A stretch of DNA of 64,000 bases from Grifola frondosa (GCA_001683735.1 LUGG01000002.1:930001-994000), one strand, 5' to 3'. Shown: positions 48,029 through 59,507, numbered from the stretch's first letter. The notes: generated from the sequence alone by a model not told the origin. Made by a program: numbers and translations.

Positions 48029-48322
48029 GACCAGAGAAGCCAGAATTATGCAACGAAATGAATAGTCTATATGCGCGACACGACATGCAAGTCATGTGCA
48101 CGACTAAATGTCACACTCTATACGCGTTAGGTCACATTCACATGACCTAACGCGCTCTTGATCTCTAAGTCCTTCCTGCTTACCCTCTTCTTTGTGCCGT
48201 GACATCCATCTCATATTCCTATTCATAGCTTGACTCAAATTATATTCTTCTCAAAGTCCTTTTTTCTACAGTTGTACCACTCACATCCTTCCGCTTGCTT
48301 TTCTGTTACTTCACAACTCACC
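48029..48322. promoter_or_regulatory. Divergent promoter of element A, with hairpin
   Basis: These 294 bp separate the transposase (-) and DUF6698-like (+) start codons. A perfect 12-bp hairpin (CGCGTTAGGTCA at 48123-48134, complement at 48143-48154, loop 8 nt) lies within 100 bp of the transposase start. A TCTTCTTTG pyrimidine tract near 48185 could serve the plus-strand gene. Confidence 0.6.
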
Positions 48323-50166
48323 ATGCCCCGCCACCAGCGTGCAATGGCTTCTATGCCGAAGAGAAGAGTCGGCAATCCTATTCCCGCTCCCGTTCCCGCT
48401 CCCGCCGCTCGTGCCCCCAACCAGCTCCCCTGCCTGAAAACTCTCTCTCTAGCAGTGATGATGACACAGAACCGGAAGGTAAGTGCATCATAAATTGCCG
48501 CATATATGCACTTATATGCACTTACCTTTATGCTTTGAAGAGCCCGCAGAGCCAGAATTTTCTGGCTTTAGCGGAAAGCGTCAGCATTCTCATGAAGTAC
48601 CAGAGCCCACACCCAAATGCGGCCGTACATCTCGAATCATCGCTCAGGTGGCTAACGCACTTAAAAAGTATGTCTTTGTTGTTTATATGCGCGGATGCCG
48701 TGAATTACTAATATAATATTCCGTAGAGGCACTGCAAACAAGTCAGCGCAGGCCTTGCGCAACGCCGCACGTCTTATTCCACGATCGATTGATCCATTCA
48801 TCCTCTCCCTGCAGGTATTTCAAGTCGGCATGTGCCCCGATGATTACATTTCTAGGTCTCCATCACCTGTCGATGAAGATGAGGATGACGTCATTGAGCA
48901 GGAAAAGTTGTAAGTGCGCATATATTCAACACATTTCTTACTAACTACAAATCTATGCTAGGTGCGCCGAGAAACGCACTGAAATGGAAAGACAGTACAA
49001 CATGCTGCTCACCCTAATTCCAGGGTTGAAAAAGGAGATCAAGCGACTCGAGGATGATGAGCCTGATGCGCTCCATACCCTCGCGGACTTTGTGAGTGTT
49101 CCTTAGAATTTAGACTGTATTTACCTTATTGCATTTTAGCTTGACGATATGGCGCACAAGGCGCGTTCTGACGACGTGGGTGCGCTACGCTACATGGTCC
49201 TCAACTACCTTCCCAAAGGCCCGAAGTATCCCCCGTTGGACACGGACTTGAAGGACAGGCGCGGATTCGAGAACGTGACGACTGGACGATTGCTCTGCCC
49301 CAGGACTCATTGTCCGACTTCGATAAGGACCCTGATGTGTACCTACTCAATACAAGATTCATTCGATACTGACCTCGTGGCATAGATTTTGCGCTTCCGT
49401 TCGTGACGGGGACACTGAAGTAACCGCTCACGACTACCCTTCCTTCCTATACGATCAAGAAGAATATGACCCGGAGGAAATGGACAAGGGTTTCCTTCGC
49501 AGTGCTCTCCTCGCGATGGTGCGTTTTGGCCTTCATTCTTAATTCCTACTCATGATTACTTCTAGTGCTTCAAGTCCCTTTTTCTCGGGCCCCGAAATGC
49601 GAAGAAGCGTGCAGGCGAGAAGGAGAATGGGCCCGGCAAACCGCCCTTGGCGCAGAAGTACAACATAACTTCCGTTACCCCTCGGCACATCGCCTATGTT
49701 GCCGTCTTGGTAAGTTTCGTGTTTATTGTTGAGTCTCGAGCTGATTTCTTCTGTTGGTAGGTGCGCTTCATTCTGAACAGCCAAGCGCAATGGGCCCAGA
49801 TCGACAGCAACTTCGATGCCAGCGAATTCTTCCATATCCTCGTCGGTCTCTTCGAAGGGCCTTCAAGTGATCCACTGTGGAGTAAGGCTACGATTGCCTG
49901 GTGGAACAAGTAAGTGTCCGTTGTATCCTAAGCTTGACATCACACTGACATTTGCATGTAGGGAGATATTCAACAAAGCAACATTACAGAAGGGCACCCG
50001 AGAGAATGGCTCTCACTCACGCAAGTCTGCACACGAAAAACTCGCTGAACAGCGTGCAGCACGGGCTGCAGCGCTGACACGGACCGGAAGCTCTAACTCA
50101 GGTAAATCATTGAACTTGTCGACGAATCGACCAGAACATTTATTGACACTTCTTCTAGCGGCTTAA
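48323..50166 (+). CDS. DUF6698-like accessory protein of element A
   Basis: The product resembles the Agaricomycete DUF6698 family, proteins of unknown function often found beside transposon genes. Exons are separated by 50-60 nt introns. Blocks are RLIPRSIDPFILSLQV, CAEKRTEMERQYNMLLTLIP, ARSDDVGALRYMVLNYLP, SFLYDQEEYDPEEMDKGFL, SVTPRHIAYVAVLVRFILNS and FFHILVGLFEGPSSDPLW. A basic C-terminus (HEKLAEQRAARAAALTRTG) ends SNSAA. The Asp/Ser-rich N-terminal part (SLSSSDDDTEPE) is one base out of frame with the MPRHQRAMASMPKRR start, and the break falls in a C5 run near 48415. It lies head-to-head with the transposase and inside the same element, so it is probably an element-encoded helper (compare TnpA of plant CACTA elements), but that role is inference. 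Confidence 0.72.
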
Positions 50167-50179
50167 ACCTCTCCTTCAT

Positions 50180-50908
50180 CAGCGAAGTCCCTCCGCTGTT
50201 ATCTACAATTATATGTAAATACATACCCCAAAATTGAATCTAAGACCGCGTGATCCTTGTAAACGCCTCAAAACCTGACATATGGGTTGGCAACATCTGC
50301 CAGCCAATAGAATCGATCACCGAGCGCTTGTACCCGGATGCAATATCTTGCCGACCACATATCCTGCTATTACCAATGTTGACAAGAAGCACAATATATT
50401 CAGGTAAGGTTAGGCACCAGATTTGAAGAACCCGGTACGTATCTCCTAATCATATCTAGGGCATTTCAAATGGCCGGTGCATGATTTCCAGTGGTCAGAA
50501 GTGCTTCTCATGTTTTGCGGCTCTCGTGTTTTCATAGATTAGAATACCAATAATACGTTTCATTTTATCCGGAGCTCCGAGTATGTAATTACAGCTACAA
50601 ACATGCAATTACCTACAATCTAAGTGAGCAATTGAAGAAGTAAACGAGGCGCGAGCATGCAGAGCAAAGTCAGTGAACCGCCAGCGTGGGGAGCGGGAAG
50701 TGGAACAGGGAGAGCTTCAGAGAGGAGCGACGGGCAAAGCGTGAGCAAGATCGCAAAGTGTGAACAAGAGAGCGCAGCATGCACAAAACAGCAAAGCGTG
50801 AGTAAACAGTGTTGCAGAGAGGAGCGAAGAACAGAGCGAGACAGGACATCTGAGTGAATATATTTCAGTGAAGCGCGAGACGGACGGAGAGTGCAAAAAA
50901 CTAACTTA
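50180..50908. other. Left subterminal region of element B
   Basis: About 730 bp without a gene, between the element terminus and the 3' end of the DUF6698-like gene. Includes GTTGGCAACATCTGCCAGCC and a purine-rich stretch (about 50650-50880) of repeated GAGCGA, AAGCGTGAG and AGCAAAGCGTGAG motifs. Confidence 0.5.
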
Positions 50909-52991
50909 CTAGGCTTCCGGGCTCTGCGCCGGCTCGATGTCTTCCTCAGAGCGCTCCCCTTCGACGTCCTCATCCTCATGGGGGGATACATAGCCATAAT
51001 AGTCGTCGTCGTCATCGTCGTCGTGGTCCAGCGGCTGTACCTCTTAAGGTCCGCTGTGTCTTCATCGTCGCTGGCGACACCGTAGGGAGAGCGCATCTTC
51101 GCGTAATGCCTCTCCGCTGCTTGCTTCTTCTGTCGGGCAGCGCGCTGAGCGGCAATGGAGGCAACTTGATTGCCACCTGGGCCATCGTCGTTGTCTGAGT
51201 CGTCGGTGTCTGAGTCCGCACAACCGAAGACTTGCCTGGAGCATATGTTAGTTAGTAGAATGTCAGTGTAGCTACGATACGTACAGATTCCACCATCTTA
51301 ACATTGCTGCCGCCCACTCCGCATCATCAAATAAATTGATGATGTTCTTGTAGAAGTCGGCTCCGATAAATTTGTTGTCGTTGGCACTCCAACCGTCTTG
51401 ATCATTCAGAATGAAGCACGCCTGGTAAGGAAGTTGGTGAGCAAGCGTTCAATGCGAATACTTGTATGTACGAGCACCGCGATGTACGCAATACTTCGCG
51501 GAGTGACCGTCGTCATTCCATTCAACTCCGAGATCAGTTTGCGTCCGCCCTTCACCATCCATGTAGGTGCGGACATGGCGGTGCGCTTGCCCGTGTACAC
51601 ATGACAGAAGCACTGTCAAAGGGAATTATAAGTAGTCTGGATATCAAAATATGAAAACGAGAACTCACCCGGATGAGATACTCCCCCATGCAGAGCCCCG
51701 CGTCCATGTTGTTCAGATCAAACTGACCGTCGGCATATAGGAAAGTGGGGAAGTCGTTTGCGCGGATCCTGATGTTGCCCTCCCGAACCTTGTGACGAAA
51801 CCTAGTCCACATGAAGAAGTAAGTCCACGATTACACTATGGAAGGACTCACAATTCGGGATCGTCATCGTACTGGTCCAGCATCTGGCGTGGACATAGAA
51901 GACGTCCGGTGGCCGGGTCTTTGAAGCCGCGGTAGGTCTTCTGATTCCCGGCCATGTAGCGAATAACTTTCCCTCCCGAAGGGTTACATCCTCGATGTAC
52001 TGCATGGAATCGTACCTCAGCGCACCCAGATCATCCGAGCGTGCGAAACGTGCATGAGCGTCGAGCTGGCAAAAGGTATTAGCAATAACGTAGGAGTAGA
52101 AATCAATATGAAACAACTTACGAAGTGGCTGAGCATAAATATCCCAGTCGGGCTCTTCCTGAGGTCATCAAGAAGCTACCCATGAACGGAACCTTCTCGC
52201 AGAGATCGGCGAAGGCAGCCAAGAGTGCCACGATCTCTGCCACAACACTAGTGCATGAACAGGTTAGTATTGGTCCAAATGGGAAGATGAATTTACGCAC
52301 AACTGTTTGAACGCAGGCATCTCCAGCGGGTGGCCACAGGGTCATCGTCGTCGTGCAGGTTGACACCAAGGGAGATTACATGGAAGATGGGGAGGAAGGG
52401 GCTGTGCACGCGAAAGTAAAACCGTCCGGCGTCCTTGAGCACTGCGCCAGGTGAACAAGTCTCCCTGACAAAAAAGGTAAGCATACATGCACATATATTG
52501 GGAGAACTCACGTCAGGCTCCACCCCTTGCACTTGGAGATGCGAAGTTCGCGCATCACCTCGCGATAGAAGGGGTCGTATGTCGGGTTCCGATCATTGTA
52601 GGCGGCGCGATGCTCTCAGGGTCGGATAGCTCCGCATCATCTTCGCGGCGGCGGTGCATCGAAGCATTGCGGACCGGAGAACTGGGTGAGGTATCAGTCT
52701 GGCTTGAGGAAGTGGGAGGGCCGCCTGCAGGGAGGCGGGGACTGTCTGAGCGACGACGTCTTCCAAAACGTTCTGGCATGCATCCACGATGACCGGTATC
52801 TGAAGGATTGGGAGAGGGTTCTTGGGGCGCTCGACGAGGAGGAGATTCCACGCGCCTAAACCAAAGTGAGTAACCCGACATCTGCGGGGCAGAATGCGGG
52901 GAAGCTAATCTTGAATCTTCGCGTACCTTGCGCATCGATCAGCACCTGTGTAGGCGCTAGGCTTGGCTTTCTTGTTGATGCGGGAGCTCAT
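50909..52991 (-). CDS. DUF6698-like accessory protein of element B
   Basis: This is a paralogue of the element A helper, in the same position relative to its transposase. The start MSSRINKKAKPSAYTGADRC is followed by several exons: LCEKVPFMGSFL, ARFARSDDLGALRYDSMQYI, DFPTFLYADGQFDLNNMDAG, GLCMGEYLIR, TPRSIAYIAVLVHTS with a diverged following exon, and ILNDQDGWSANDNKFIGADF with YKNIINLFDDAEWAAAMLRW. The C-terminal tail is basic then strongly acidic (DDEDTADLK, SEEDIEPAQSPEA), stopping at 50909. The shared order of DDLGALRY, SFLY/TFLY and TPR(S/H)IAY blocks shows common ancestry with the A protein, but the sequences are well diverged, so the two elements are not a recent duplicate. Confidence 0.72.
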
Positions 52992-53290
52992 GGTGTTGGC
53001 GTCGGAAGAGGTGGAGAAAGCGTCGGATGAGGGCGGGATGAGAGCAAAGAGACGGCGGGGAGTTAGCGTACCAAGTCTCGTTGTATCCCAGCTTTTATAG
53101 CGTCAAGACATGTCAAAATGCATCTGGGGAAACCTTAAAGCATGCATCACGTGGACGCGATGCGTCTTGCTGGGGTTTGGGGTCCCAAAAGAGGAAGGCA
53201 TATATCCAAAGAATGCCTTCCTCTTTTGGGCATGACGGTATTATGCATCCTCCTTCATCGTTCATCGTGGTCTCGCTGCTATTAATTTTC
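52992..53290. promoter_or_regulatory. Divergent promoter of element B, with hairpin
   Basis: These 299 bp lie between the two divergent start codons. A perfect 18-bp hairpin (arms 53184-53201 and 53213-53230, beginning CCCAAAAGAGGAAGG; loop 11 nt) lies 60 bp from the transposase ATG. Confidence 0.65.
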
Positions 53291-56200
53291 ATGGTACTCA
53301 CCTGCGAGGGCTGCAACAAGCCTTTTGCCAAAGATGGCGCGTTGAAGCATCATCGGCCGAACTGCAAGCCATGGCAAAATCTCCTCAACGGTGGACTCAA
53401 GCGCGACCGAGAAAAAGCCAAGGCAGGAATTTTGCAGAGGAATGAGCACCTGCATTCCCTCAAGCTGCGTCGCATTGAGGAGGAAAAGGCAGCCGAAGAG
53501 GAATGGCAAAGGGCGCGCGAGGCGCGCGAATTTGAGGAGGTATGTAACGCATGTGGTGCAGCGTATATGCGCACTGAAATAAAAATAATATTTGTTTTAG
53601 TTACATATCCCTCCTGTTGAGGTCGTCCCAGAGCCAGAGGGAACATTCAGCAGATATGGTCGCAGACGAATCGCTCCCATCATGTTCAATGACTATCTGC
53701 CGACAAACCTGCGCGGCCTTCCTGCTCACATCACTCGTCCACCTCCTAAGCCTAAGTGCATCCGTGTCACTAAAGTTGCCCAGCCAGAGCCTCCAGAAAA
53801 TACGCCTCCTCGTCCAGAGTCCCCGACGCACGCTCCTGATCACATTGACTCTGCGCCGAATAACTTCGGAGTCTTCCGGCGCTATTTTGTTCGGCCACGC
53901 TCCGACCCGGAGGACGACCTCTCCCTGGATTCATTCGTGGATGCGCCCACACATGCAAAGGCACCTCGTGACCCAAGAGAGGTTGACCCGCTTTCTGGCT
54001 TTGGTTTCTCTGTCGGACACGCGCTCGACAAACTCAAGACCTCATTTGCTCCCTTCCTCAACGTTACTACATTCCGCTTAATGAAGTGGTACTATGCTTC
54101 TCCACACAAGTCTGCTGCCGACCTGGATCGTCTGGTCCAGGAAGTCCTCCTCGCCGATGACTTCGACTCCACGCACCTCAAGCATTTCAGCTCCACCCGA
54201 GAGTTGAAACGCATTGATAATTTCACTCAAACTGATGCGGCGTTCTCTGCGGCTGATGGCTGGCACGAGGAAATTATCAACGTCAAATTACCGAAGCGCG
54301 GAGAACACTGGGACTCCGAGACCGTGGCTCCCACCTTCGAGGTTAGAGGAGTATTTGTGCGCCCGATCATTGAGGTCCTCAAGGCATCCTTCCGTAATCT
54401 CTCATCTCGCCAGTACCACTGGGTCCCGTTCGAACTTTTCTGGCAGGCGGACTCCCCTTCTGGCACCACCCTCCGCCGGAGCACATTTATACTGATACGT
54501 ACAACTCGGACGCCATGCTCGAGGCGGACAAGGAAATACGTGCGCAGCCTCGAAACCCCGATGATTCCCCCGACGTCGAGTATTGTGTAGCCCCCATCCT
54601 AGTTTGGTCCGACTCTACACATCTTACTAGCTTCAGTTCCGCATCACTCTGGCCAATATATGCATTCTTCGGCAATCTCTCCAAGTACATGCGCGCAAAA
54701 CCAAGTTCATTCGCAGCACAGCACCTTGTGTACATTCCTAAGGTATGTTCCTCTACTTCGCTGACCATTCACACATACTGATGTCCGTCTCAAGCTGCCA
54801 GACTCTTTCCAGCAATTTTACCAATCCGTTTACGACTCGCCCGCTACCGTTGCTGTCATGCGCTTCGTCCGACGAGAGCTCATGCATGAAACTGGCTGTG
54901 CATATTGTCACCAGAATTTATGCATGCCTACGTGCATGGCATTCTCCTCAAATGCGGAGATGGAGTCTTGAGGCGCATGTTCCCCCGATTCTTCACTTAT
55001 TCGGCAGATTACCCAGAAAAGTGAGTCCCATTTGTTTTGAGCGGCTGTGGATTGGATCTGACATTTGCTTATTCAGAGTCTTAATTGCATGCATTCGCTA
55101 TTTCGCAGCGTGTCCTTGCACAAGTGCCACATCAAGAAATCGTATGTTCCCGCTATGGGGACATTTGTGGATTCACAGCGCCGCGCAAAGACTCGGCGCG
55201 ATGACAGACTTGTGCACCACAAGATTGCCCTTGTGCGTAAGTGGATTTTCGAAGATGGTTTGGACGTGGAGAGCACCGCGGTCAATCGTGCCTTGGCAGA
55301 GACGTCGCTCGCGCCTACTCGCGTAAGTGCTCAATTTTAATGCACGTCTTCCTGTATTCTCATATAACTGCAGAGTGCCTTCTCCATATGACTTGTGGAC
55401 CACGGTTTCAACCACTACAACATGCTTGTGCCCGACCTCATGCACGAGTTCGAGCTCGGGTCTTCAAGGCAATATTTACCCATAATCTGTGCCTTCTCAT
55501 TGCTCTAGGAGGGGACATCCTACAAAAGTTTGATGCTCGGTAAGTGCTTCATTGAATTATATTTACCCAGACTGATGAACTCCCCACAATGCCGCAGCTT
55601 CGTGCAAGTTCCTACGTTCGGGCGCGCACAATACGCAAATTTGGTGCCAATGTATCTGCAATGAAGAAGCTTGCTGCTCGGGACTTTGAGGATATATTAC
55701 AGGTGCGCTACATTCATTTATTCAACGTTGTCTCACTCCAACCTCGAATGTGCAGTGTCTTCTGCCCGTCGTTGAGAGCCTTTACCCAAGTGGCAAGCAC
55801 AACCGAATCGTCCTTGACATGTGCTTTGATCTTGCAGTTTGGCACGCGCATGCCAAACTGCGGCTTCACACAGAATCTACCCTCTCCCTTTTCGAGGCCG
55901 CCACAAAATCCTTGGGCGCGAGTGTACGTACATTCAAGAAGGTCGTCTGCGAGGCCTATGCCACCAAGGAGTTGCCTAAGGAAACTGCCGCAAGACACAG
56001 ACGCAGCGCCGCGCTTTCTGCCAAGGGCAAGGGGAAGGGGAAGATGTCCGGAGCTAATCCGAAGACCGTCACTCTGAATCTCGTCACCTACAAATGGCAC
56101 CGACTGGGGGATTATGTGCGTACGATCAGGCGGTTCGGGACCACACAATTATACCACTCAGATTGTAAGTGTGCCCAGATTTTCATTGTTTGATCAGGCT

Positions 56201-57819
56201 TATAATGCTATATTATAGGGCGAGCTGGAACACCGCCGGGTCAAGAAGTTTTACACGCGTACGAACAAGAACTTTCAGTTCAAATTCCAAATAGCAAGAC
56301 ATCAATGCCGCGAGGCTTTCTTACACAAACTGCAAGAAGAGGAAGCTGCCGTCCATGCCAATACCGTGACCGAAGAACAGGCCGTACATGTGAAGGCCCG
56401 CTCTAGCAAGAAACGTGGTTGCAAGACACCGCGGCGGGGAAAACGAAGCCAGATGCGCCTTCGATTCCAGGATTCGGAACCTCTGCCTGCTACCTCCCCT
56501 CGCGTTCACCACCACATCGCTGAAGATCAGCGCCACCACGTTGATATCAGCGGATTTGCAGCCGATAATGAGGATGACCCTGCATGCACAGTGCGTCCTA
56601 TCTCTCATCTGCGCTTCATTGAATAAACTGAGAATTTCCAGGACTTCGTGCGCAAGCTGGAGGAACATCTTCTCGCACGAATGACGGGAACTCTATATGA
56701 CAACCCTCCTCAACAATTCACGGACCACGAGCGCGACAGTATCCGCATTGAGCGGAATTGAATGTACATACACAAGGTGGTCCGCATCAATTATACCACC
56801 TACGACATGCGTCGTGCCCAGGACTCCATCAATCCTACTTCTCATCCCGACATCATAGACAGCCACCCTTTCCTCTATGCTCGAGTACTCAGCATCTTTC
56901 ACGTGAATGTCTCACGCATCGCAGTTGATCTACCACGGGAACCCGAGCCGGAACGCTTCGAGGTGTTATGGGTGCGCTTCTTCGAGCTGGACACTTCAGC
57001 GCCGGGCGGTTTCAACGCAAAACGACTTCCTCGCGTCAAGTTTGTTGACTATGAAGATGATGGCGCGTTTGCTTTCTTGGACCCTCAACAGGTCTTGCGT
57101 GGCGCTCACATCATTCCGGCCTTCAAATATGGGCGAACGGATGAATTGTTACCGATGCCCAGCATTGCACGGCAAGAGGACGAGGGCGACAAGGACTGGT
57201 ATTTCTACTATGTTGGCATGTACGTGATTTCTATGCCGCACTAATTATGACTATTCACTGACGCGCTATGACTCCTAGGTTTGTAGATAGGGACATGTTT
57301 ATGCGCTACAATGGTGGCGGAGTCGGCCACCGGTCTGGAAGTATCTACTCAACCGCAGCAAATCCACGAAATCGAGAAGAAGAACATCAGCAAAATGTCA
57401 ATTTGACTTACCATACTTTTGTGTCTTAAACGTACTTAAATGCACTTATTTGGGCGGCTAAAAACCCTTATGAGACCTCTTTTACGTCTTAATCGCTCTT
57501 ATTGGTGATAATTAAGAAAAAAAAAGAGAAATAAGACCTAAAAGTAAGTTCATAAGGGTTGTTTAAGAGCCATAAGTCAAATCGACGTTTTGCTGATGAA
57601 GGAGCGGTGGATGAAGAAGGAGAGGAGGAAGAAGAGGTGCTCGAGGAGCCTGTGGCTGAAGAGGGTGAGGAGCGCTCCGGTTCTGAGACGGAGGAGGAAG
57701 AAAATGACGAGGAGGAGGAGGACTCAGAGCATGAGCCATACTTGGGCCCTGAAGATGGCGAGGATGTAGCATGCGATGAGGACAACGACTGCGATGCGCA
57801 CGGTTTCAGTGCTCTGTAG
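53291..57819 (+). CDS. Plavaka-family transposase of element B (MITE-interrupted)
   Basis: This has the same domain order as the element A transposase. The N-terminal finger MVLTCEGCNKPFAKDG...HH...C is followed by a charged helix (KLRRIEEEKAAEEEWQRARE). Core blocks: FRLMKWYYASPHKSAADL, YHWVPFELFWQADSP, ILVWSDSTHLTSFSSASLWP, RRMFPRFFTYSADYPEK, MKKLAARDFEDILQ, LVTYKWHRLGDYVRTIRRFG, GELEHRRVKKFYTRTNKN, VVRINYTTYDMRRAQDSINP, VLWVRFFELDTSAPGGF and DMFMRYNGGGVGHRSG. The acidic tail ends GFSAL. A one-base break near 54465-54480 separates ADSPSGT from EHIYTDTYNSDAMLEADKE. A 208-bp MITE (57388-57595) cuts the C-terminal acidic region and introduces a stop; without it REEEH joins EGAVDEEG in frame. 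Confidence 0.8.
57388..57595. mobile_element. 208-bp MITE with CAGCAAAA termini
   Basis: It has inverted ends CAGCAAAATGTCAATTTGAC (left) and CAGCAAAACGTCGATTTGAC (right, inverted), identical at 18 of 20 positions, and AT on both sides (57386-57387, 57596-57597). The interior is AT-rich with no coding potential. Terminal motif and target duplication match elements A and B, so it is probably a non-autonomous element mobilised by the same transposase family. Confidence 0.82.
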
Positions 57820-58074
57820 TGCTTGTACTTGCAGTGCCGGCAATTAATTAGATTTGTTTCGAGTTCAAATAGTATTTAAATATATTCTGTGCTACGTGAT
57901 TACAAAGTGCCGCCTGCATAATATACGCAATAGCATACACGCACAAGACAAACGCGACTTGATGAGTGCTTACCATATCTGGTATGACGCTCAGCGTCTG
58001 GTAGCCTCATGGCTTACCTGACAAGAGGAGCACGTGTCTTGTAATCCTTATCCTAGGTACGACTTTTCGCTGAT

Positions 58075-58631
58075 GTTCTTGCCGCCTCATATATTCTTGT
58101 CCCTCGCTTCTCTGACCACGGCCTTCAATCTTGCTCAGCTCTCATTTTCGTGCGCTCTCGCCGCTATGTGCCTTTCTCCACTATATCACTTTATCATGCT
58201 CCGCTGCTTGTTCCCTGTCTCCCACTCCGCGCCATCGTTGTCTGCTACCATGCGCACTACTTATTGCGCTTCTCGTGCCTGCTATGTATTATACGCGTCA
58301 ATAAATATACTGCATATTGTGTCATTTAACAGTGTGATGCAAAAAAACACCTACCTTTGCCAAATCAGCCTCGATGGCAAATCCTCAGCTTTCCGGCATA
58401 TTTTGCAAACTCCACCTTGCATTGGAAGCCTTTGCAATGTTAGCCTTGCTTGCAAAAGGATGCCTCGGTTGCACGGCATCCAAAGCCTTGCACGTCATGT
58501 GATTGATTGTATGTTATCATAGGTGCCTTATCGGGCCTGGCAAATTCACTCCCGCACTTGTCAAATTTGCACCGCAAGATTAAATTTACATTTGTATGTA
58601 AAGCTATCTAAGGTGCGTGCACAATTTGCTG
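58075..58631. other. Right subterminal region of element A
   Basis: This is the part of element A beyond nested element B. It has no gene. TTGCC, TTGCAA and GGCAA motifs recur at about 58360-58550, mirroring the TTGCC cluster at the left end. Confidence 0.55.
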
Positions 58632-58633
58632 AT

Positions 58634-59329
58634 GAAATCACTGTAACGCAGGACATCTGGAGGGACATGCCACTGAGCCTTCGAAGTGCCTGTATTAGTG
58701 AGGATTCGGAGGGTGACAAGCGCTTTCCGCCCGTTAAACTCATCCACTACCGTATGGTCGAAGCGGAGGTCGGGAAGCCATTGGGCGAATTCGAAAGCGG
58801 CCGTGATCTGGTCAAATACATACACGATTGTGTCGTCGGTAAGTCGTCATTCCAGAAGCGCTGGATCGTACGCTGATTTGTACCTATAGCTCACGATGAC
58901 GCTGTGAACATCGCTCGTATTCTACATCGTGATATCAGTTCTGGAAACATGCTCATGTTTCCTCTCAAGTGCACATATGTGAATGGCTCGAAGAGGTGGC
59001 TGTGGAAGGGGCTATTGAACGACTGGGAGCTCTCGAAACCCATCGCTCAACCAGGAACAGCCGCAGAGGCTCGGAGGGCCGATCGTACGGTGAGAATACG
59101 GTTTCCTTGCATTTTCGCACTCACACTCATCTTATGGATGTCGTCTAGGGAACTTGGCAATTTATGTCAAAAAGCATCCTCACCGACAAATTCCGGGCTC
59201 CTACGGTCCAGGACGAACTCGAATCGTTCTTTTATGTTCTCCTCTACTTCGGAGTCCGCTACTTGACGCATAACTGTGTGGATGTCGGAAATTTCGTTCG
59301 AGACTTCTTCGACAACTTCACGTTCAACA
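58634..59329 (+). pseudogene. FunK1 kinase, central catalytic part
   Basis: This continues the kinase begun at 41827. GKPLGEFESGRDLVKYIHDC ends an exon at about 58840. After a 51-nt intron comes AHDDAVNIARILHRDISSGN with the catalytic HRD, then LLNDWELSKPIAQPGTAAEA, where DWE stands in the DFG position as is usual in FunK1. A further intron (GTGAGA...GTCTAG) joins ADRT to GTWQFMSKSILTDKFRAPTV and DELESFFYVLLYFGVRYL. The exon breaks at DNFTFN exactly at the left end of the next insertion (59330). Confidence 0.85.
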
Positions 59330-59507
59330 GTAGAGTTTCAGTTCGACGGATGCATCCGTCACGTAAGTCCAATGAGGAATGGATGCATTCAGCACATTAC
59401 ATTAATGAGTCTGTTAGGCACTTACCAGATACATCCATTGCTAAACAGATACATCTGTTCGTCACAGATGCATCCGTCTCATTGATTATATAATCTCTCA
59501 ATAAAAA

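Larger units (their letters stand above)
50180..58072. mobile_element. Element B: second Plavaka-type transposon, nested in A
   Basis: Termini are CAGCGAAGTCC at 50180 and, inverted, CAGCGAAAAGTCG ending at 58072. AT flanks both sides (50178-50179 and 58073-58074). It starts 12 nt beyond the stop codon of element A's DUF6698-like gene, so A's genes are spared. It has the same divergent two-gene plan as A but in mirror orientation. Without the 208-bp MITE it is about 7.7 kb, close to the 7.4 kb of A. The terminal similarity is short (CAGCGAA plus GTC), so the boundaries rest on the combination of motif, AT duplication and gene content. Confidence 0.68.
43340..58631. mobile_element. Element A: Plavaka-type (CACTA-like) transposon in FunK1
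   Basis: Termini are CAGCAAAAGTGTCG at 43340 and, inverted, CAGCAAATTGTGC ending at 58631. Both sides are flanked by AT (43338-43339, 58632-58633), a 2-bp target duplication. Removing the interval and one AT rejoins the FunK1 frame. Subtracting the nested element B (with its AT) leaves about 7.4 kb. Contents are a Plavaka transposase (-) and a divergent DUF6698-like gene (+). TTGCC motifs cluster in the left subterminal 150 bp (about 43370, 43395, 43412, 43455, 43470), and GGCAA/TTGCAA variants cluster at 58360-58550. Such repeats are typical protein-binding sites of CACTA elements. Confidence 0.8.

Noticed and set aside
57563..57772. Minus-strand proline/histidine-rich frame
   Set aside because: Antisense of the acidic tail of the element B transposase.
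43340..58631. One single giant 15-kb palindromic element
   Set aside because: The mirror arrangement of Plavaka and DUF6698-like genes first suggested one large inverted repeat. The two halves are too diverged, and separate CAGCGAA ends with AT flanks at 50180 and 58072 fit nesting of one element in another better.
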